In this document: piece by piece, positions 10,637 through 23,408 of the stretch
Layout of the letters: each line of letters starts with the position of its first letter
How positions within the stretch are numbered: the first letter of the stretch is position 1
Source of the DNA: Seminavis robusta
Lineage: Eukaryota > Bacillariophyta > Bacillariophyceae > Naviculales > Naviculaceae
Length of the DNA stretch: 64,000 bases
Reading direction: 5' to 3'
NCBI GenBank assembly: GCA_903772945.1
Contig: CAICTM010000381.1
Location: 1-64,000 of the forward strand
Position numbers and translations under genes: made by a program
Notes under the pieces: model-generated
The model's database searches: none
The model's input: the letters and a program-made list of their open reading frames with translations, nothing else
Told to the model about the DNA's origin: nothing

Positions 10637-11707
10637 ATGGAAAACTACAGGATCATGAAGCAACTGGGACAGGGTGTGTGGTCTCGGACGTATATGGGAC
10701 AGCAAAAGGATACGGATCAACTTGTGGCCATGAAGAAATTCAAGGCCAATAGCTGCGACGAAGGTGTAGATTTCAAGGCTCTGAGAGAAATCAAGTTGCT
10801 TTCCTACCTACAACATGAACATATTATTCGGTTGGTGGATTCCTTTGCCACCCCTGACATGGCTGTGGTACTCGTATACGAATATGCCCACACCAGTCTC
10901 GACCAGATTCTCAGGAATCGAGACATTCCCCTGTCCTCGCCAGATATCAAACAGCACATCCGGATGCTCCTCTTGGCAATGGATGCATGTCACGAGAAAC
11001 AGATACTACACCGGGAATTAAATCCTGAGAATATGTTTTACCTGGAGGATGGTACCATGAAGTTGAGGGGCTTTGACTTGGCAAGAATGCATGATGGAAA
11101 ACCCAACACTTTGCTGTCACCCCAAGCCTTTGCGTTGTGGTACAAGCCACCCGAGGTGTTAATGGTACGTACTGTAGACAACATGGATCAATGATGATGT
11201 GTTTAATTGATTGGACTGCATGGAACTACATTTCACCGATTCCCACGATGATGTGTCTTATTGTCAAACTCTGATACCGTACCGGTACGGTAGAGATCCC
11301 AACATTACTCCTTCTCTGCGGATATGTGGTCTGTTGGGTGCATCTTTGCGGAACTCATGCTTCGGAGACCTTTTCTGATGGGCCAGTTCACTGAATTGTC
11401 TCAACTAGACAAAATATTCAAGGTCTTTGGAACACCCAATGAAAGCAATTGGCCAGACTACGCAATACTTCCATTGGCATGGCATTCTACTGTACCGGTA
11501 CCACCGGTAGCTGCCGTGTCCCTGGATGGAATCTTCACTGCAGCGCCAAACGATGCCATTTCTCTGCTGAAATCCATCTTGGTGCTGGACCCCAGCAATC
11601 GCCTGACTGCCTCACAAGCACTGAGGCATCCTTACTTTTCCAATGAGCCACCTCCCACACCCAAAGGAAACTTGATCTTGTCTTCTCCTCCTCCGGAAGC
11701 CAACTAG
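10637..11707 (+). CDS. CDK7-like kinase with degenerate catalytic motifs (probable pseudokinase)
   Basis: Two exons, 10637-11164 and 11294-11707, joined over a 129-bp GT-AG intron in phase 0. I prefer the ATG at 10637 (MENYRIMKQLGQG) because it matches the usual CDK start, although 10559 is in frame upstream. The Gly-loop GQGVWSRTY, VAMKKF lysine and REIKLL helix are present. The catalytic loop is HRELNPEN instead of HRDLKPxN, the DFG site reads GFD (KLRGFDLAR), and the T-loop end is ALWYKPPE instead of TRWYRAPE. The C-lobe SADMWSVGCIFAEL and the tail YFSNEPPPTPKGN resemble CDK7 (YFSN-PxPTPG). The Asp of HRD is Glu, the loop Lys is Asn and the metal-binding Asp of DFG is lost, so normal phosphotransfer is doubtful. 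A scaffold role near CDK7/TFIIH is speculation. Confidence 0.8.
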
Positions 11708-12271
11708 CTAGCTTATTGTAACTGTAATATGTACTTTTATTGGTGTGGAATGGAAACACATCTATCTATTGTGACTGCAACTCTCATCATGCATGCATGC
11801 AACAAAGTAAATACTCACAAGGCAAATTTTGGCTCTTGGAATCTTGAGCTTGCTCTCACAGATGGACCCTTACCTGGTAGGAACTGAAGATGCATACCAG
11901 GTAGCACCAATTGAGCTTGCATTGGACTATATCTTGCTTGAAAGCTTTTCTGCAATACATGTATCCATCCAGCTCTAGCTAGCTAGTACAGTCGTAGTCC
12001 ATTACTCAGAAGTGGGTGGATGTTTGTTCTTGGGTTGTTGGCTGGAAAATTCGTGAGGTCTCCGATTGAACATTCGATTTGACTGGTCTTTCGGTCACGT
12101 TTCGATCATTCCCGCTTTCTACCGCCTCCACCCAAAGATTTGGCCTCCTTGGCTCGTCCTTGCTTATTGACGGTGTCAATAGAGGCATTGCAACAGGACC
12201 GATAGGATTGCCATCTGCATGATCTATCTCTTGTGAAAAGCCAATAAGACAGAGGATAGTTAATAAGAACC
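11708..12271. other. Intergenic region
   Basis: About 560 bp holding the 3' end of the CDK-like gene and the 5' region of the Aquarius gene. CTAGCTAGCTAG runs and ATGCATGCATGC are visible. No gene or RNA is seen. Confidence 0.4.
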
Positions 12272-15200
12272 ATGCGACCGAAACGGAGTGCTGGTGACGG
12301 CACAGCAGACAAGGCTGCTGTGAAAAAAGCCAAGGTTCACAGTGATCTGGCTACCTCCTTATCGTCTCTGTACAAACGTTGTGTCCCCGAAGTCTCGGAC
12401 CAGCATCCTCGTGAAGATCAGTTGCTGGATGCCGAAGAACGAGGGGAATTATCGCAGACGGTTTGGCCCTTTTTGGTGGAGAAGCACGCGAAAGGAGGAG
12501 ACCATCGACAAGATATTCTGTGGTTCCATGGGTGTCATCTACTGGCTCTGCTGGTATCTTTGCACTGTCGAGAAGGAACGTTTCCCGCATCGACGCCTCT
12601 GGCGTTCATGACGCAGCAACAATCGGAAGAGGATAACAACGACAAAGAGACAAGAACCCGAAATAGAGCCGTCTTGGAGGATGCCGTGCAGACACTGGTA
12701 TATCATGATCAAAAGGGATTTCGATTTCAAACCACAGTCATCCACTTGGTTCTCATTGCCAACACGTGCAGCGATCATGCTCTCACTGTTTGCAATCCAG
12801 GATTGATCCTTTGGAAAGTGATGCCCGAAAGAAGACGGGAGCTGGAATTCAAACGATATCCCATGTTGCAAAAGAAATTCGCAGCCATTGCCAAGAATGA
12901 CAACAACGACAAGAAGAAACCTTTTCTGGTCCTACTCTTGTCCAAAATTGTGCACTTGTTGGAGGGAGAAACCGATGGACATGGCAAGCGGTTACTTCAT
13001 TTCTATGATGCCTTGGAGGAGGCAGAGAAGGACAATGATGCTAAGCAGAATAGTAATAATATGGAGGTGGATCAGCAAGAAGACGACAATAATAACGATG
13101 GTAATGAACCATCCACCAGTGTCAGAATTGAGAAGGCAGCCTCATCCGATGTTTGGACATTTCTGCATCGCTCCCTGGAGCTTATGATTGACTTGTTATC
13201 CAACCACGAGACACGACAATACCTGGTTGTATACATGGATTCCATGCACTTTACTGTCCGGTGTCGGCTGGCCGTGGGAAACCGAAATGCCAGATTCGAA
13301 CCTCTTCGTTTGGCACAACAGCTCTTGCAACGCATCAATCGATTAATGACACTGTTGCCCTTGGAAACCAGTGTGGTCGTCAACACCCAGATGAGCCTCA
13401 AGAGCTTGTCACCGACGCCTGTCGACATTGTCTCGCTGCATCATCGACGAGCCACCACGTTACAAAAAATGTGCCATCGACACTATCCTCATCTCAAGGA
13501 CGTGATTTACGCTGGGGTAGGATTGCTATGCAACAATCATCATAATCAGCGCAACAACAAGAACAAGAACAAGAACAACAATAGCATTGGTGCCGAAGGC
13601 AATGCCAAATACGTACGACGCGTCTTGGGTGGCCTCAAGGAAGGACAATTGGACGAATTGCTACACCGGCTACGACTCGTCGACAGCAAAACGACGGAAG
13701 ACGTCACCGAAGAACGAAATGATGCATTCTTGTGGGCTGTACTCTTGGAGTATCTCACCATTCCACCGCATCCCCTGGAACAGTTGAAATCGTTTCCCCT
13801 ATATCCTACCGAAACGGTTCTATGGGACCACAACTTGATTCCTCCCACCCACTTGGCCATGCGGCAAACCGGACCCGTCTTGTCGCTGCCAAAACTCAAC
13901 AAGCGATTCTTGTCGTATCAAGATTATCTGCTCCGAAACTTTGAACTGGTCAGGCTCGAAAGTGCCTACGAAATTCGATCTGACTTGGTAGATGTCATTA
14001 GACGACTCCGGCCAGTCGTGCGACAATCCATGGATATCGATCAAGGTGAGGATATTGTGTTGAAAACCGAATTTCGAGGTTGGGCACGCATGGCTCTGGA
14101 ACTGGACGATGTGGTGCAGATCAAAAGGGTGGATCCACCGACGTTGGGGAATGTCTTGCCAGCACAGGTGGTGGCAGAGTTTGCCATTGATCTGCAACCA
14201 TGTGGAGACTCCATTCGTCGAGAGTGGGATCAGCTGGCCGAATTTGACAATCTGTTTTTGGTCACCGTCGACGCTAGCAAAATGACTGGCGCGGCGGCAC
14301 CCGCCATGCGAGACTTTTATCGAGAACAACACCAAAAGCCCTTTTCGGAACGGGATCTCGACCGACGAGTTCCAGACGAAGAAGATGGCACCTTTCCCCA
14401 GCGTTTTGGGGTGGCTGCTGTCCGCGGGTGTATGGTGCTGCAGGTTCGAGATGAACAAGGAAATGTCTTGAGCGATCCCAGTTCCAAAGAATCGCCGAGT
14501 GGGACCAAACGCATCTTTCGTGTCGCATTGGATCCTGCCCAGTATGTTATGGACCGAAAGGTGGGGACAGAGCTCTACGCGGTACGTCTCTTCTCTTTGA
14601 TGCACAGATGATCGAACGCTTTGGCGTGTGACATCCACTCAATTCAATCCGTGTCTCTTTGCGATGCTTGCAGATGATGAATCTAGTTGTCAGGAGAAAG
14701 GGCAGCGAAAATAACTTCAAATCGGTGTTGGAAACAATTCGGGGTTTGATGGATGGTGTGGCATCCATCAGTCGGGTGATGCCATCGTGGCTTCAAATGA
14801 TTCTCTTGGGTTTGGGCGATCCTACCTCAGCATCGTACAAATCGAGTACTGTACGGTCATACGCCAGAAAAACTGTGGGAGTGGCCAAGCCTGATGCAGC
14901 TTTGGATTTTGGCGACACGTTTTTAGACGAAAAACATTTGCGAGAGGCGCTCGCAACTTCGTCCATGAAAATCACAGTCGATGACAGGGACAAATTGCCA
15001 GGTGATGCCGAGGCAAGCGGTGGGCGCAAGAATTACAGGATCAGGTTTGTAGAAGGGGCCAACGAGATTGAAGCCACGTCGTATCCATTTCCGTCAGACT
15101 GCAGTGGAAATCCCGTACGATTCACTCGGCCTCAAGTCGAAGCGATCCGTGCAGGCTTGTCGCCTGGTCTCAGTCTCGTTGTAGGACCACCGGGTACAGG

Positions 15201-17044
15201 GTAAGTCAATTGGATTGTGGTGCCACTGGTTCAGCACTTTGATTGGATTCTAATCCTCGCCACTTTGTGTCGTGACCGGTTGACGCCGCAGAAAAACCGA
15301 TGTCGCTGTTCAGATCATTGCTAGTCTCTATCATTCCTTCCCTGCTCAGCGCACAGTGATCATCACGCACTCAAACGCAGCTTTGAACGACATCTTCCAG
15401 AAGGTCATGTCCAGAGGTGACATAAACGAAAGATATATGGTGCGACTTGGATCAGGTGAACGCGATCTCGAAACGTCTTCAACGCACGATTTCTCCAAAC
15501 CTGGCCGTGTGGCATACTCTCTACACCAACGCTCTAAGCTTCTCGAGCAGGTCCAGCTGTTGTCGGAGTCACTTGGGGTCAGTAGCCAGCAAGACCGCGG
15601 AAAGGATGGATCCGCGGCATACACCTGTGAAACAGCAGAGTACTTCTTCTTTGACCACGTGCAAAAACGAATCCAAATGTTTGAAAAGAATCTTGCGTTG
15701 ACTGGAGAGAAGGAAGCGCCCGACCTCGAGGTAACAGGCATATTCCCGTTCGGTGCTTACAACCAAGTCGGAGAGAACGAAAAGGTCACTCTATCTCGTG
15801 CCCGCGAGAGCTTTGAGAAACTGAACCAGATGTTTGCAGAGCTCGCAGAATATCGTCCGTTGGAGCTGCTCCATTCGCAGAGACGGAGAGTGGATTATCT
15901 TATTATGAAGCAGGCTCGAATCGTTGCGATGACCTGCACGCATGCTGCGATTGCCCGTTCTCACTTGATTGAAATTGGATTCGAATACGACAACGTTGTG
16001 ATGGAAGAAGCTGGACAAATGTCGGATATTGAAACATTCATCCCGCTGCTGCTCCAACGGGGCGAATCCGACGAGTCTTCGAGAAGTTCAGCAGGTGTTT
16101 CGCGTCTGAAGCGGGTCTGCTTAATGGGGGACCATAAGCAACTACCACCGGTGGTCAAGAACACGGCGTTCTCAAAATTCAGCAATCTCGACCAGAGCCT
16201 ATTCTCCCGACTCATTCGGTTGGACGTTCCATACGTGCAGCTCGACAAGCAAGGGAGAGCTCGGGCAGAAATTGCCAGCTTGTACAGCTGGCGCTACAAG
16301 AATCTTGGAGATCTTGATCATGTGCAACAATCGAAGGAATTCCAGCTCGTCAACTCTGGATTTGCCCACACATTCCAAATCATTAACGTGGAAGACTTCG
16401 AGGGCAAGGGCGAATCATCCCCAACGGCATACTTCTACCAGAACGTTGGCGAAGCCGAATACGCCGTGGCTTTGTTCCAGTACATGGTATTGATTGGACA
16501 CTCTCCAGAGAAAATCACCATTCTGACCACCTACAACGGTCAGAAAGCTCTGATTCAAGACATTCTGGCGCAACGGTGTGGCGAGGGCACCCCCCTGGCT
16601 GGCATCCGACCTGGTGCTGTTTCGACGGTGGATAAGTATCAAGGACAGCAGAACGATTTCATTCTCTTGTCGCTGGTACGAACACACCACGTGGGGCACA
16701 TTCGCGATATACGGCGTTTGGTGGTGGCTGTTTCGAGATCTCGCCTGGGATTGTACGTCTTTTGCCGGCAGTCCCTGTTTGCCAAGTGCCACGAACTCAA
16801 GAGGACGCTGGACCAATTCACAGCACGCCCCAGCAAATTGCAGCTAGTTCTGGGCGAGAGCCATCCCACGGAACGAACTTTGAACGATAAGATCCCAAAG
16901 GACAAACTGTTTGAAGTAGAAGACGTGTCTCATCTTGGTTCAATGGTGCATACGATGCAAGAGGAATTAATCAATTCTCAAATGGAAGAAGCAGAAGTAC
17001 CAACAGGTCAAGAAGGAGCGGCAGATGCAACAACGGGGGAGTGA
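12272..17044 (+). CDS. AQR: Intron-binding protein Aquarius, spliceosomal SF1 helicase
   Basis: Three exons (12272-14581, 14674-15200, 15292-17044) with 92- and 91-bp GT-AG introns give about 1,529 residues, close to human AQR (1,485). The long N-terminal armadillo-like half includes LPKLNKRFLSYQDYLLRNFEL, an AQR hallmark. The helicase half has motif I GPPGTGKT (split by intron 2), motif II MEEAGQ, motif III GDHKQLPPVV, QGRARAEIASLYSWRYKNLG, and motifs V/VI VDKYQGQQNDFILLSLVR and VAVSRSR. AQR is part of the intron-binding complex and binds the intron upstream of the branch site in the spliceosome. The acidic low-complexity insertion at about 13030-13110 is species-specific. The 3' end is convergent with the NDUFA12 gene 166 bp away. 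Confidence 0.95.
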
Positions 17045-17210
17045 GGTTGCCTTGGATTCCTCACTGATCGCTCGTTCTATGTCCTCTTGGCTGGTTGGTT
17101 ATACCCGTATAGAGAACAAGTTGATTGGGGCTAAGTTTACTGTTAAACATTACGGCTGCTTTCCTCCTCGCTTTGTGGCTGCGTTAGTTAAAAATAGATA
17201 ATGCAATGAT

Positions 17211-18306
17211 CTATTTCAAAGTACCACCACGTGCCAGAATAGCTTGCTCACGGAGACTGAGCGGCTTGTGAGACTTGGCCTTCTCGGCTTCCAGTGCCGC
17301 CGCGTCCGCGGCCTTCTTGGCAATGGCAGCCCTATCTTCATCCGTCATGAGACGTTCTTTCCACATATCATTCTTGTAGGGACGGCCTCCACCCTTAGTT
17401 TCATCCAAGTCTCCAGCATACTCCAACTTGCGAATGCTGGCCGCATTGTAGGGTGAGCCCGGTTGGGTGTAGAAAGCATCGGGAGCACCTGGAGGAAGTC
17501 CCACCACGTGGTTACCCACTCCGTATCCACGAGAACGGATTTGGGATTGATTGTGTTGGTGGTTGAAGTTAAAGTATGGCTCCTGGTGTCCAACGGCGTC
17601 TACGTATGGTGCATCGGAATCCTCCATTTTGAGTTGACGCTTGTGCATCTCTTCCATGTACTCCTGTTCCATAGAGGGAGTGGCATCGTTCATGGAGCAC
17701 ATCCAGCCATGCCATTCCGGGGGAACATGGGTACTGTCAAAGTTATGAATATCAGCACTACACAAAGAGATGTTGAAGAAGATTTGTAAGATGTAACCTA
17801 CATGTACAGGAACTACTGAGTAACGAAAGATGCATCGGAATTCCACTTACGGCTCAACCCATCGATGCTGACCAATGGGATAGTCCACCCTGTTTTCGTA
17901 ATAGCGATTGCCCATGGGATCACATCCCATGTACGTGCCGACCTTGAATGGATGATCTCCATTCTTTTCAGAGAGCAAAAGAGAGTTCGACACAGGAAAC
18001 ATCATGGTGAGTACGTGAGTGCTCGAGATGGCATCGGCGGAATCCTCTTTCCAAATTCCAACTATTCAACACAATTTTCTTCTCTTTCCTTTCAATTCGT
18101 CTATCTTAGCCAGCGAGAAACCAAGTTGGTTTGTCTGAACGCTACAACAACCGTCCAAAGAGTGCAATTCAAACCTTGCGTCAGTCAAGTAACTGCCGAT
18201 AGCCGCCCAAGGGGTATCTTACCGTGTACATGTGCTCCAGGAGACCTCTCCATCCTCCACGATACTTCAAGGCATATCGGCACGACTGAATGAGACCATA
18301 CACCAT
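17211..18306 (-). CDS. NDUFA12: Mitochondrial complex I accessory subunit NDUFA12 (B17.2)
   Basis: I reconstruct three exons: 18306-18223 (MVYGLIQSCRYALKY), 17963-17851 and 17757-17211, all with GT-AG junctions and consistent phase, giving 247 residues. Family hallmarks are seen across the exon joins: GTYMGCDPMGNRYYENR, VDYPIGQHRWVEP, and HVPPEWHGWM. The human protein is 145 residues, and the excess here is a C-terminal extension ending SLREQAILARGGTLK. It sits at the matrix-side Q-module/membrane-arm junction of NADH:ubiquinone oxidoreductase. The C-terminal extension has Ala/Lys-rich helical character and no known domain. Confidence 0.9.
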
Positions 18307-19485
18307 CTTGAAAAGCAAAGACAACTGAGTCTATCAGCTACCAGTTGGTCGCGTTCTTGAGCTGTAATACGGTAGCAACTTCTGCTGCTGATAATAATCG
18401 AGGGGAGACGATGCGGATGCGATTGCTGCGTCGAGTCATTACGAGCTACAAAAGTAAAAAATATTAGGATCTCTCTGAACCCCAACCCAAAGAAGGAAAC
18501 TATCCCCGTGGTTTGGTCATCTGGTTGAATGTACTAGCTAGTACCAACACGGGGTTGACTGATGTATCCACACCGCCAGCTAGCAAAACAATTACAGCAG
18601 TCTAGGTTGCAAAATGTAGGTTGCAAACCCAGGTGAGGGTCCCTTCAGGATTGTGACATAGCAAGTCTGAGAGGTGTCTCTTCGGTTCCCTGAGAAGGAA
18701 ATGACTTGCTCTAAGAAGTACGGTAGTACGATACGGTATGTATCACGAGGAGCCTTCCTCGATGATCAGATAGATCGTGTCTGAGGTACCTCAGCAAGCT
18801 TGAGGTTTCTGAGGCTCCGTCCGACGCCAACGTTGCTTGGAATGTCAGCCAGTTCTGTACAACCCACATGCTTTCTTGCTTTTAGCGACAATGCCATGCG
18901 TAAGTTGACTGAGGACTAAGTTTTAATGGAGTTGACGACCAATTGAAGGACGACTCCGTGGCCACAACCGGCGCACTGCGGTACAGACAAATCAGACTGG
19001 CTGAGCGGGCGGAAACCTCCTACCATGATTTTGTTGACGTCCAACTCAGTGACCCGAACTGTTTGATTGACCATTTTTTCTCTTAAACCGTAGCTTGTAG
19101 TCAGCTCCAAGGAATGATCGTTTCTAATTTGTGAAGCTGCCAAGGACTTCAGGTGGAGGTTCTCTGAATGGTGAAAAGGCACCTTGGGCGATGGAACCAC
19201 ACTTGTGATTACGAAGAGGCAGACCCGCTCCTCGGTACTTCCAAATGGAAGATGCACATCTATCCGGTCATCGGGGCGATTCGATTCAGTCAGTTTCTCA
19301 GCTACTGAACTATGTACCTTTCCTAACTAGCTAGCTACAACCGTTCCTCTAGGAAGTCCCATTGGTATTCTCAGAGGAAGAGGCGTGTGTGGATTGGGTG
19401 TCTGACAATGCTCTCCCAAACAAGCGACGAAACGGACCATTCAAGAAGCAGCCTGAGCCGATTTTCAACCCTCTTTCTAGTTAAT
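18307..19485. other. Intergenic region with a weak minus-strand ORF
   Basis: No recognised gene. A 113-codon minus-strand ORF at 18916-19257 starts with ATG (MHLPFGSTEER) and contains a CAGCGHG stretch, but no domain is visible and I cannot tell it from chance. TGAGG/CCTCA-rich short palindromes occur near 18770-18820. Confidence 0.35.
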
Positions 19486-19695
19486 TTAGATGGTCTTTCT
19501 TTCCAAGCCTGGGGGAAGGGACTGGGTCAACTTGTCTGCCTTTTCTGCATCAGTGACGACCAGTGTGTAGAGATGGCGGGAGCATCGGATCTTGAATTTG
19601 GTTTGGGCATCACGCTTGCGGATCTTGACCAACTTGGCATCAGATCGACGAGCCTTTTGCAGGAAATCACGGATATCTGTAATTTGCTTTGGCAT
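19486..19695 (-). CDS. RPL38: 60S ribosomal protein eL38
   Basis: A single exon encodes 69 residues, the usual length of the family. It starts [20 protein letters not shown] and includes the conserved [31 protein letters not shown] core. eL38 is a small basic component of the large cytosolic ribosomal subunit. Alignment with the known protein runs end to end without a gap in the core, so the identification is firm. Confidence 0.95.
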   Translation of the reverse strand: MPKQITDIRDFLQKARRSDAKLVKIRKRDAQTKFKIRCSRHLYTLVVTDAEKADKLTQSLPPGLERKTI

Positions 19696-20578
19696 GCTGA
19701 ATATTCAATGGATCTCTGCGCGAAGCAACAAGAAAGAACTGAAGTGGTGAGTCTCGTTCAACGATCATGCAACAGCAGCAACAGCAATCACAGCCACAAG
19801 GCTGATACACATCGCCACACCTCAGACCCGACATTACAAGACAAGCCAACAATCGCACAACTTCATTGCCATCTACATACCTACAAAGATGACGGCCAGG
19901 ATAAGGACAGCGTTGTCGACGGTGATCGGCTTGGCAGTGGGTTGGATTTCGCTGAGGGTGGCCATCGATCTCCACATTCGCACCACAAGTAATGAGGAAA
20001 GAGGTAAAGAGACCCGGAAAATAAACAATATCCTTAACCTTGTTTGAGTTGACCCTGCTCCGCTCCTCGAGCGGGGCTCGACTGTCATCGGTCAGGCCGA
20101 CTTTTTTCAAAAAGCCGTGGGAGTTGAACGAGGAACTTGACCACATACCGGCATAGCTGTCGTGGTATTAGTACAGTAACTGGTACCGGTACGAACCACT
20201 GGCTCAGCTGCATGGATCAGGATACATGCAAATAGTGGTCGCCATTAGAGCTACCGGTATACATAGACGTACAACCAACTGAAGTCCTCGAATTAGTGGT
20301 ACAAAAACTTTGCTAACCAGCAGGATGCTTAATAAGTTGGGTCGAACGATACCGTATGGAAGACACCCCTGCATTCTTCGAACCGATTTTATTAACAAAA
20401 GGAGGTCAAAGCAAAATATTATCAAGTGAACCTAATTTGTGTATGTGATCAGTGTGGCCGCATAGATAATGTCCATCGTCTAATCTTTTATTTTCCTCAT
20501 GTCGCCGCCGTTAGGCAAACCGCCCCATCTCAGGCTCAAAGAAGTGCGGCACGGTCTGCAAGGTCGCCAGCTACCCAG
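19696..20578. other. Upstream region of eL38 and downstream region of the cyclase-PDE gene
   Basis: About 880 bp without a supported gene. ORFs on both strands here lack domains. CAGCAACAGCAATCACAGCC low-complexity sequence lies near 19770-19800, and GTACCGGTAC palindromes near 20180. A 5' UTR intron for eL38 is possible but not shown. Confidence 0.4.
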
Positions 20579-23135
20579 CTAACAATCGATATCCTTGACG
20601 CCATATTTTCGACGAGCGTCTTGGATCATTTCGGCAACGGCTGCCTCGCCGTGAGGTTCCCATTCAGCCCTGTTCTTCTTGGCGTGATGCAGAAGCTCAT
20701 CACTGGAAATACCAAATACCCCACAGTCCTTGAGTTTCTGAGTCAGGGGTATGATGTAGAAGTCAAAGAAACCAAATTCTCCCTTATACCAGAACTCTTC
20801 GGGATTCTTCTCCATGCGCCCGTTCAAGTAGGCAACGTAAAGTTCTTCGTAGAGGTTTTGGTTCCACTTTCGATAGACATGCCAGTGTTGCATAGTGTGA
20901 CTGGACAGAGAAAAGTCAAAACAATGATGAACAAGGTGAGCAACCAAAGGTGATGAAGCAGTCAGAAGAAGTCAAATGTAGAAGCGTGCATACCTGATGT
21001 CGGAGGCTTGAATGATATGTTCAATCTGCGTGATGAAAAGCGTGAAGGGTAAGCATCACAGCTGGTTATGTAAACGCACCAGAGCTTCAGCAGGCACTTA
21101 CCACAATTGTAGCTTTCCTATTGACAGCATCTCTCTGATTCTCTTCCCCGGTATGGGGGCCATTGCTGTGGCGGCTGCTGTCTGATAAGAGCCGCTTCTT
21201 GAAGGCTTTATCCCACCTGCCATTGCGAAGGGCTTTCAGATCCTTGTCGGTGATATCAGTGGCCATCACGGAATTCACTACAAGCTGGCGGAAGCGGATC
21301 AAGTCAGCCTCCTTTTCGAAGAGGCAAGCGCGCAGTTGATCGTAGTCCTTTCTCATAAGAAGCTCCCAGGAAAGATCCAATGAGTTCTGAGAGAGTAGAA
21401 TACCAAAACGTGAGGTACAGAAACCAGCAACAACCGTTTAGATCGCTTGAGTATTCACAGCTTACCTGTTCAGCTACACTGCGTTCCTCATATTTGGAGG
21501 CAATCGGAGTGCTCTCTTTAACCAGTTGAGCATTGCTGACTCCTTGATGATCTGCATCATGAATCAGTGCGCTACCAATCAATTGAGGAGGGAAAGGTCC
21601 AGTTAGATCTCGGTGCTGCCTGTCAATGCTGACATTTTGGATTGTTCCAGCTCTACTCACCTGAATGCACATGCGAATTGAGTTAAAGGATCACTGGGAG
21701 AAGCAGATGAAGGCGCTGGGTGAGAAGCATGCCGCCAATACGGTTGAAAACAGTAACGATGGCACACAATATCCTTCCTTACCTGGTAATACCGTATGTG
21801 GTGTCGTGCATGCTGCGCTTCGAGGCGGCAACTTCAATTTGTGCCGGGGCTACAATTCTGGAGAGCAGTTTTGTGACGGACATGACCACATCTGGCCAAA
21901 AAAGCAACGGAGTGGGGAGAGGGTGTCAGCACCTGAAGCAAGAATACAGGGGATTGTGCAAGCACGCTTGAACTTGACAAGACTTACGACTGGCGTGTTG
22001 GAAAGAATGGAATGGATTGTCGTGGTAGAGACTTGCAATACTGCTGACAAGATGATGCAACTCCTGCACGACTTCAGTCGGGATCACCACTGTCTCGGGG
22101 TCAACTTCTTTGCGGCTCTTGCGAAAATTGTACTCAGGAAGATGAATGATTTCGCGTACTTCTTGCAGCGGAGTTTTCCCGGTGTAGTCATGAGGAAGCT
22201 GCGAGGTGCATCCTTCATTCAATTTCTTGCTTTGGCCGCGACGAGCTACAATCTGCTTCAAGATTCGAAGTAGCATCTCCACATTCCAATTTATCAGTCG
22301 ATTGGTTTTCTCATCCACTCCCGGGAGTGGGGCACCATATTACAATCCGGGCTCTACTGTATCAATAGATTGACACGAGCCTACACTTCCAGCCCCACGT
22401 TCTCCCTTAACAGTAACCCAGTATGTGGCGAGCTCCCCGAGTCCCCTTGCATGCACCACATCATGCCTCTTTTCGATCCATGATTCCTTGCCTCCCTCTT
22501 TCAGGAGTTCCGCGGTTTCCTTGCTGCAGTGAATCCGATCCCGTTGCCCCGAGCTTTCGATGCGATTGACTTGATTCATGGTGTCTCCGAAACTGAAACT
22601 GAAAATGAAAATGAAATGATTTGTTAGCAAGGACTCGACTCCAGACGCTTCCAGCTTCTGAGAGACATGACAATCAAACTACTCACAGCTGGAATCTAGC
22701 TCTTTCTCCACGCAAAACACCAGCTGTAACAGGGCCTGGAGTGAAAGAAGAACTTTGAGGACAGCAGTGCGGCCAATAATGATAGTGATGACTACAGTGT
22801 GAACCTACCACTGTGCATGCCAATACGCAAACCGAGGTCAGCAGTGTCAGGGCCTGTAGGAAATTGGAAAAAACGGACGATGAGCAATCCGAACCAAGAG
22901 GAAGGGCACTTTTCACCGCATGGGATACTAGCTAGTAACTTACCGAGCGTCACTTCGAGTTGTTTAGTTATTCGGAACATGTTCGAAAGGATGTCTCTAG
23001 CAAATCGTGCCATGGCAATGGCGTGATCCTTTCGAGGTTCAGGGAGCCCGCAGACAGCTGCAGAATTGAATGAAAAAAGTGAGAAATCAGAAAAATGTTG
23101 CAAACCGAACAAGACTTGTGTGATTGTCACTCACC
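20579..23135 (-). CDS. Receptor cyclase-phosphodiesterase, 3' part: cyclase C-half and PDE domain
   Basis: This is the downstream half of one gene; the upstream half is at 26180-27952, with a transposon between them. Many short exons on the minus strand encode: the end of a class III cyclase (CYV at 23135, then VCGLPEPRKDHAIAMARFARD 23057-22944, PDTADLGLRIGMHSG 22853-22809, VTAGVLRGERARFQL 22735-22687, FGDTMNQVNRIESSG from 22592); and a cyclic nucleotide phosphodiesterase (YHDNPFHSFQHAS about 22000, HDADHQG about 21555, MATDITD about 21265, IEHIIQASDI about 21020, HTMQHWHVYRKWNQ about 20890, stop 20579). The PDE metal-binding HDxDH and Asp residues are present. The linker between cyclase and PDE (about 22300-22400) is not resolved by clear splice sites. 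Such proteins make and destroy cGMP or cAMP in one chain and are known as pheromone-response genes in Seminavis robusta. Confidence 0.85.
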
Positions 23136-23408
23136 GACATAGCAGCGGTAGAAAACGCGACTGGATTCGCGAAACCGTGACTCGCTGCGCGATTCCGCGA
23201 TTTAATGGTGAATCCACGAATCCGCGAACCGCGGATTTAACCGCCGATCCACGACATTCCGCGAATAACCGCGAGACTTAGAGACAGCTCGCGGAAGACT
23301 TAAAGTACAATTCTAAAGGATATAAGACGACTATAATCTTGTCACGTAAAACATTTTCAGATACACTGCCAATGAAAGATCCCACAATGGGATTTATTCA
23401 ATCTAAAG

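Noticed and set aside
13820-14638. 272-codon minus-strand ORF opposite Aquarius
   Set aside because: Antisense shadow of a firmly identified helicase exon; no domain of its own.
19387-19992. 201-codon plus-strand ORF over eL38
   Set aside because: Antisense to a ribosomal protein gene; no recognisable motif.
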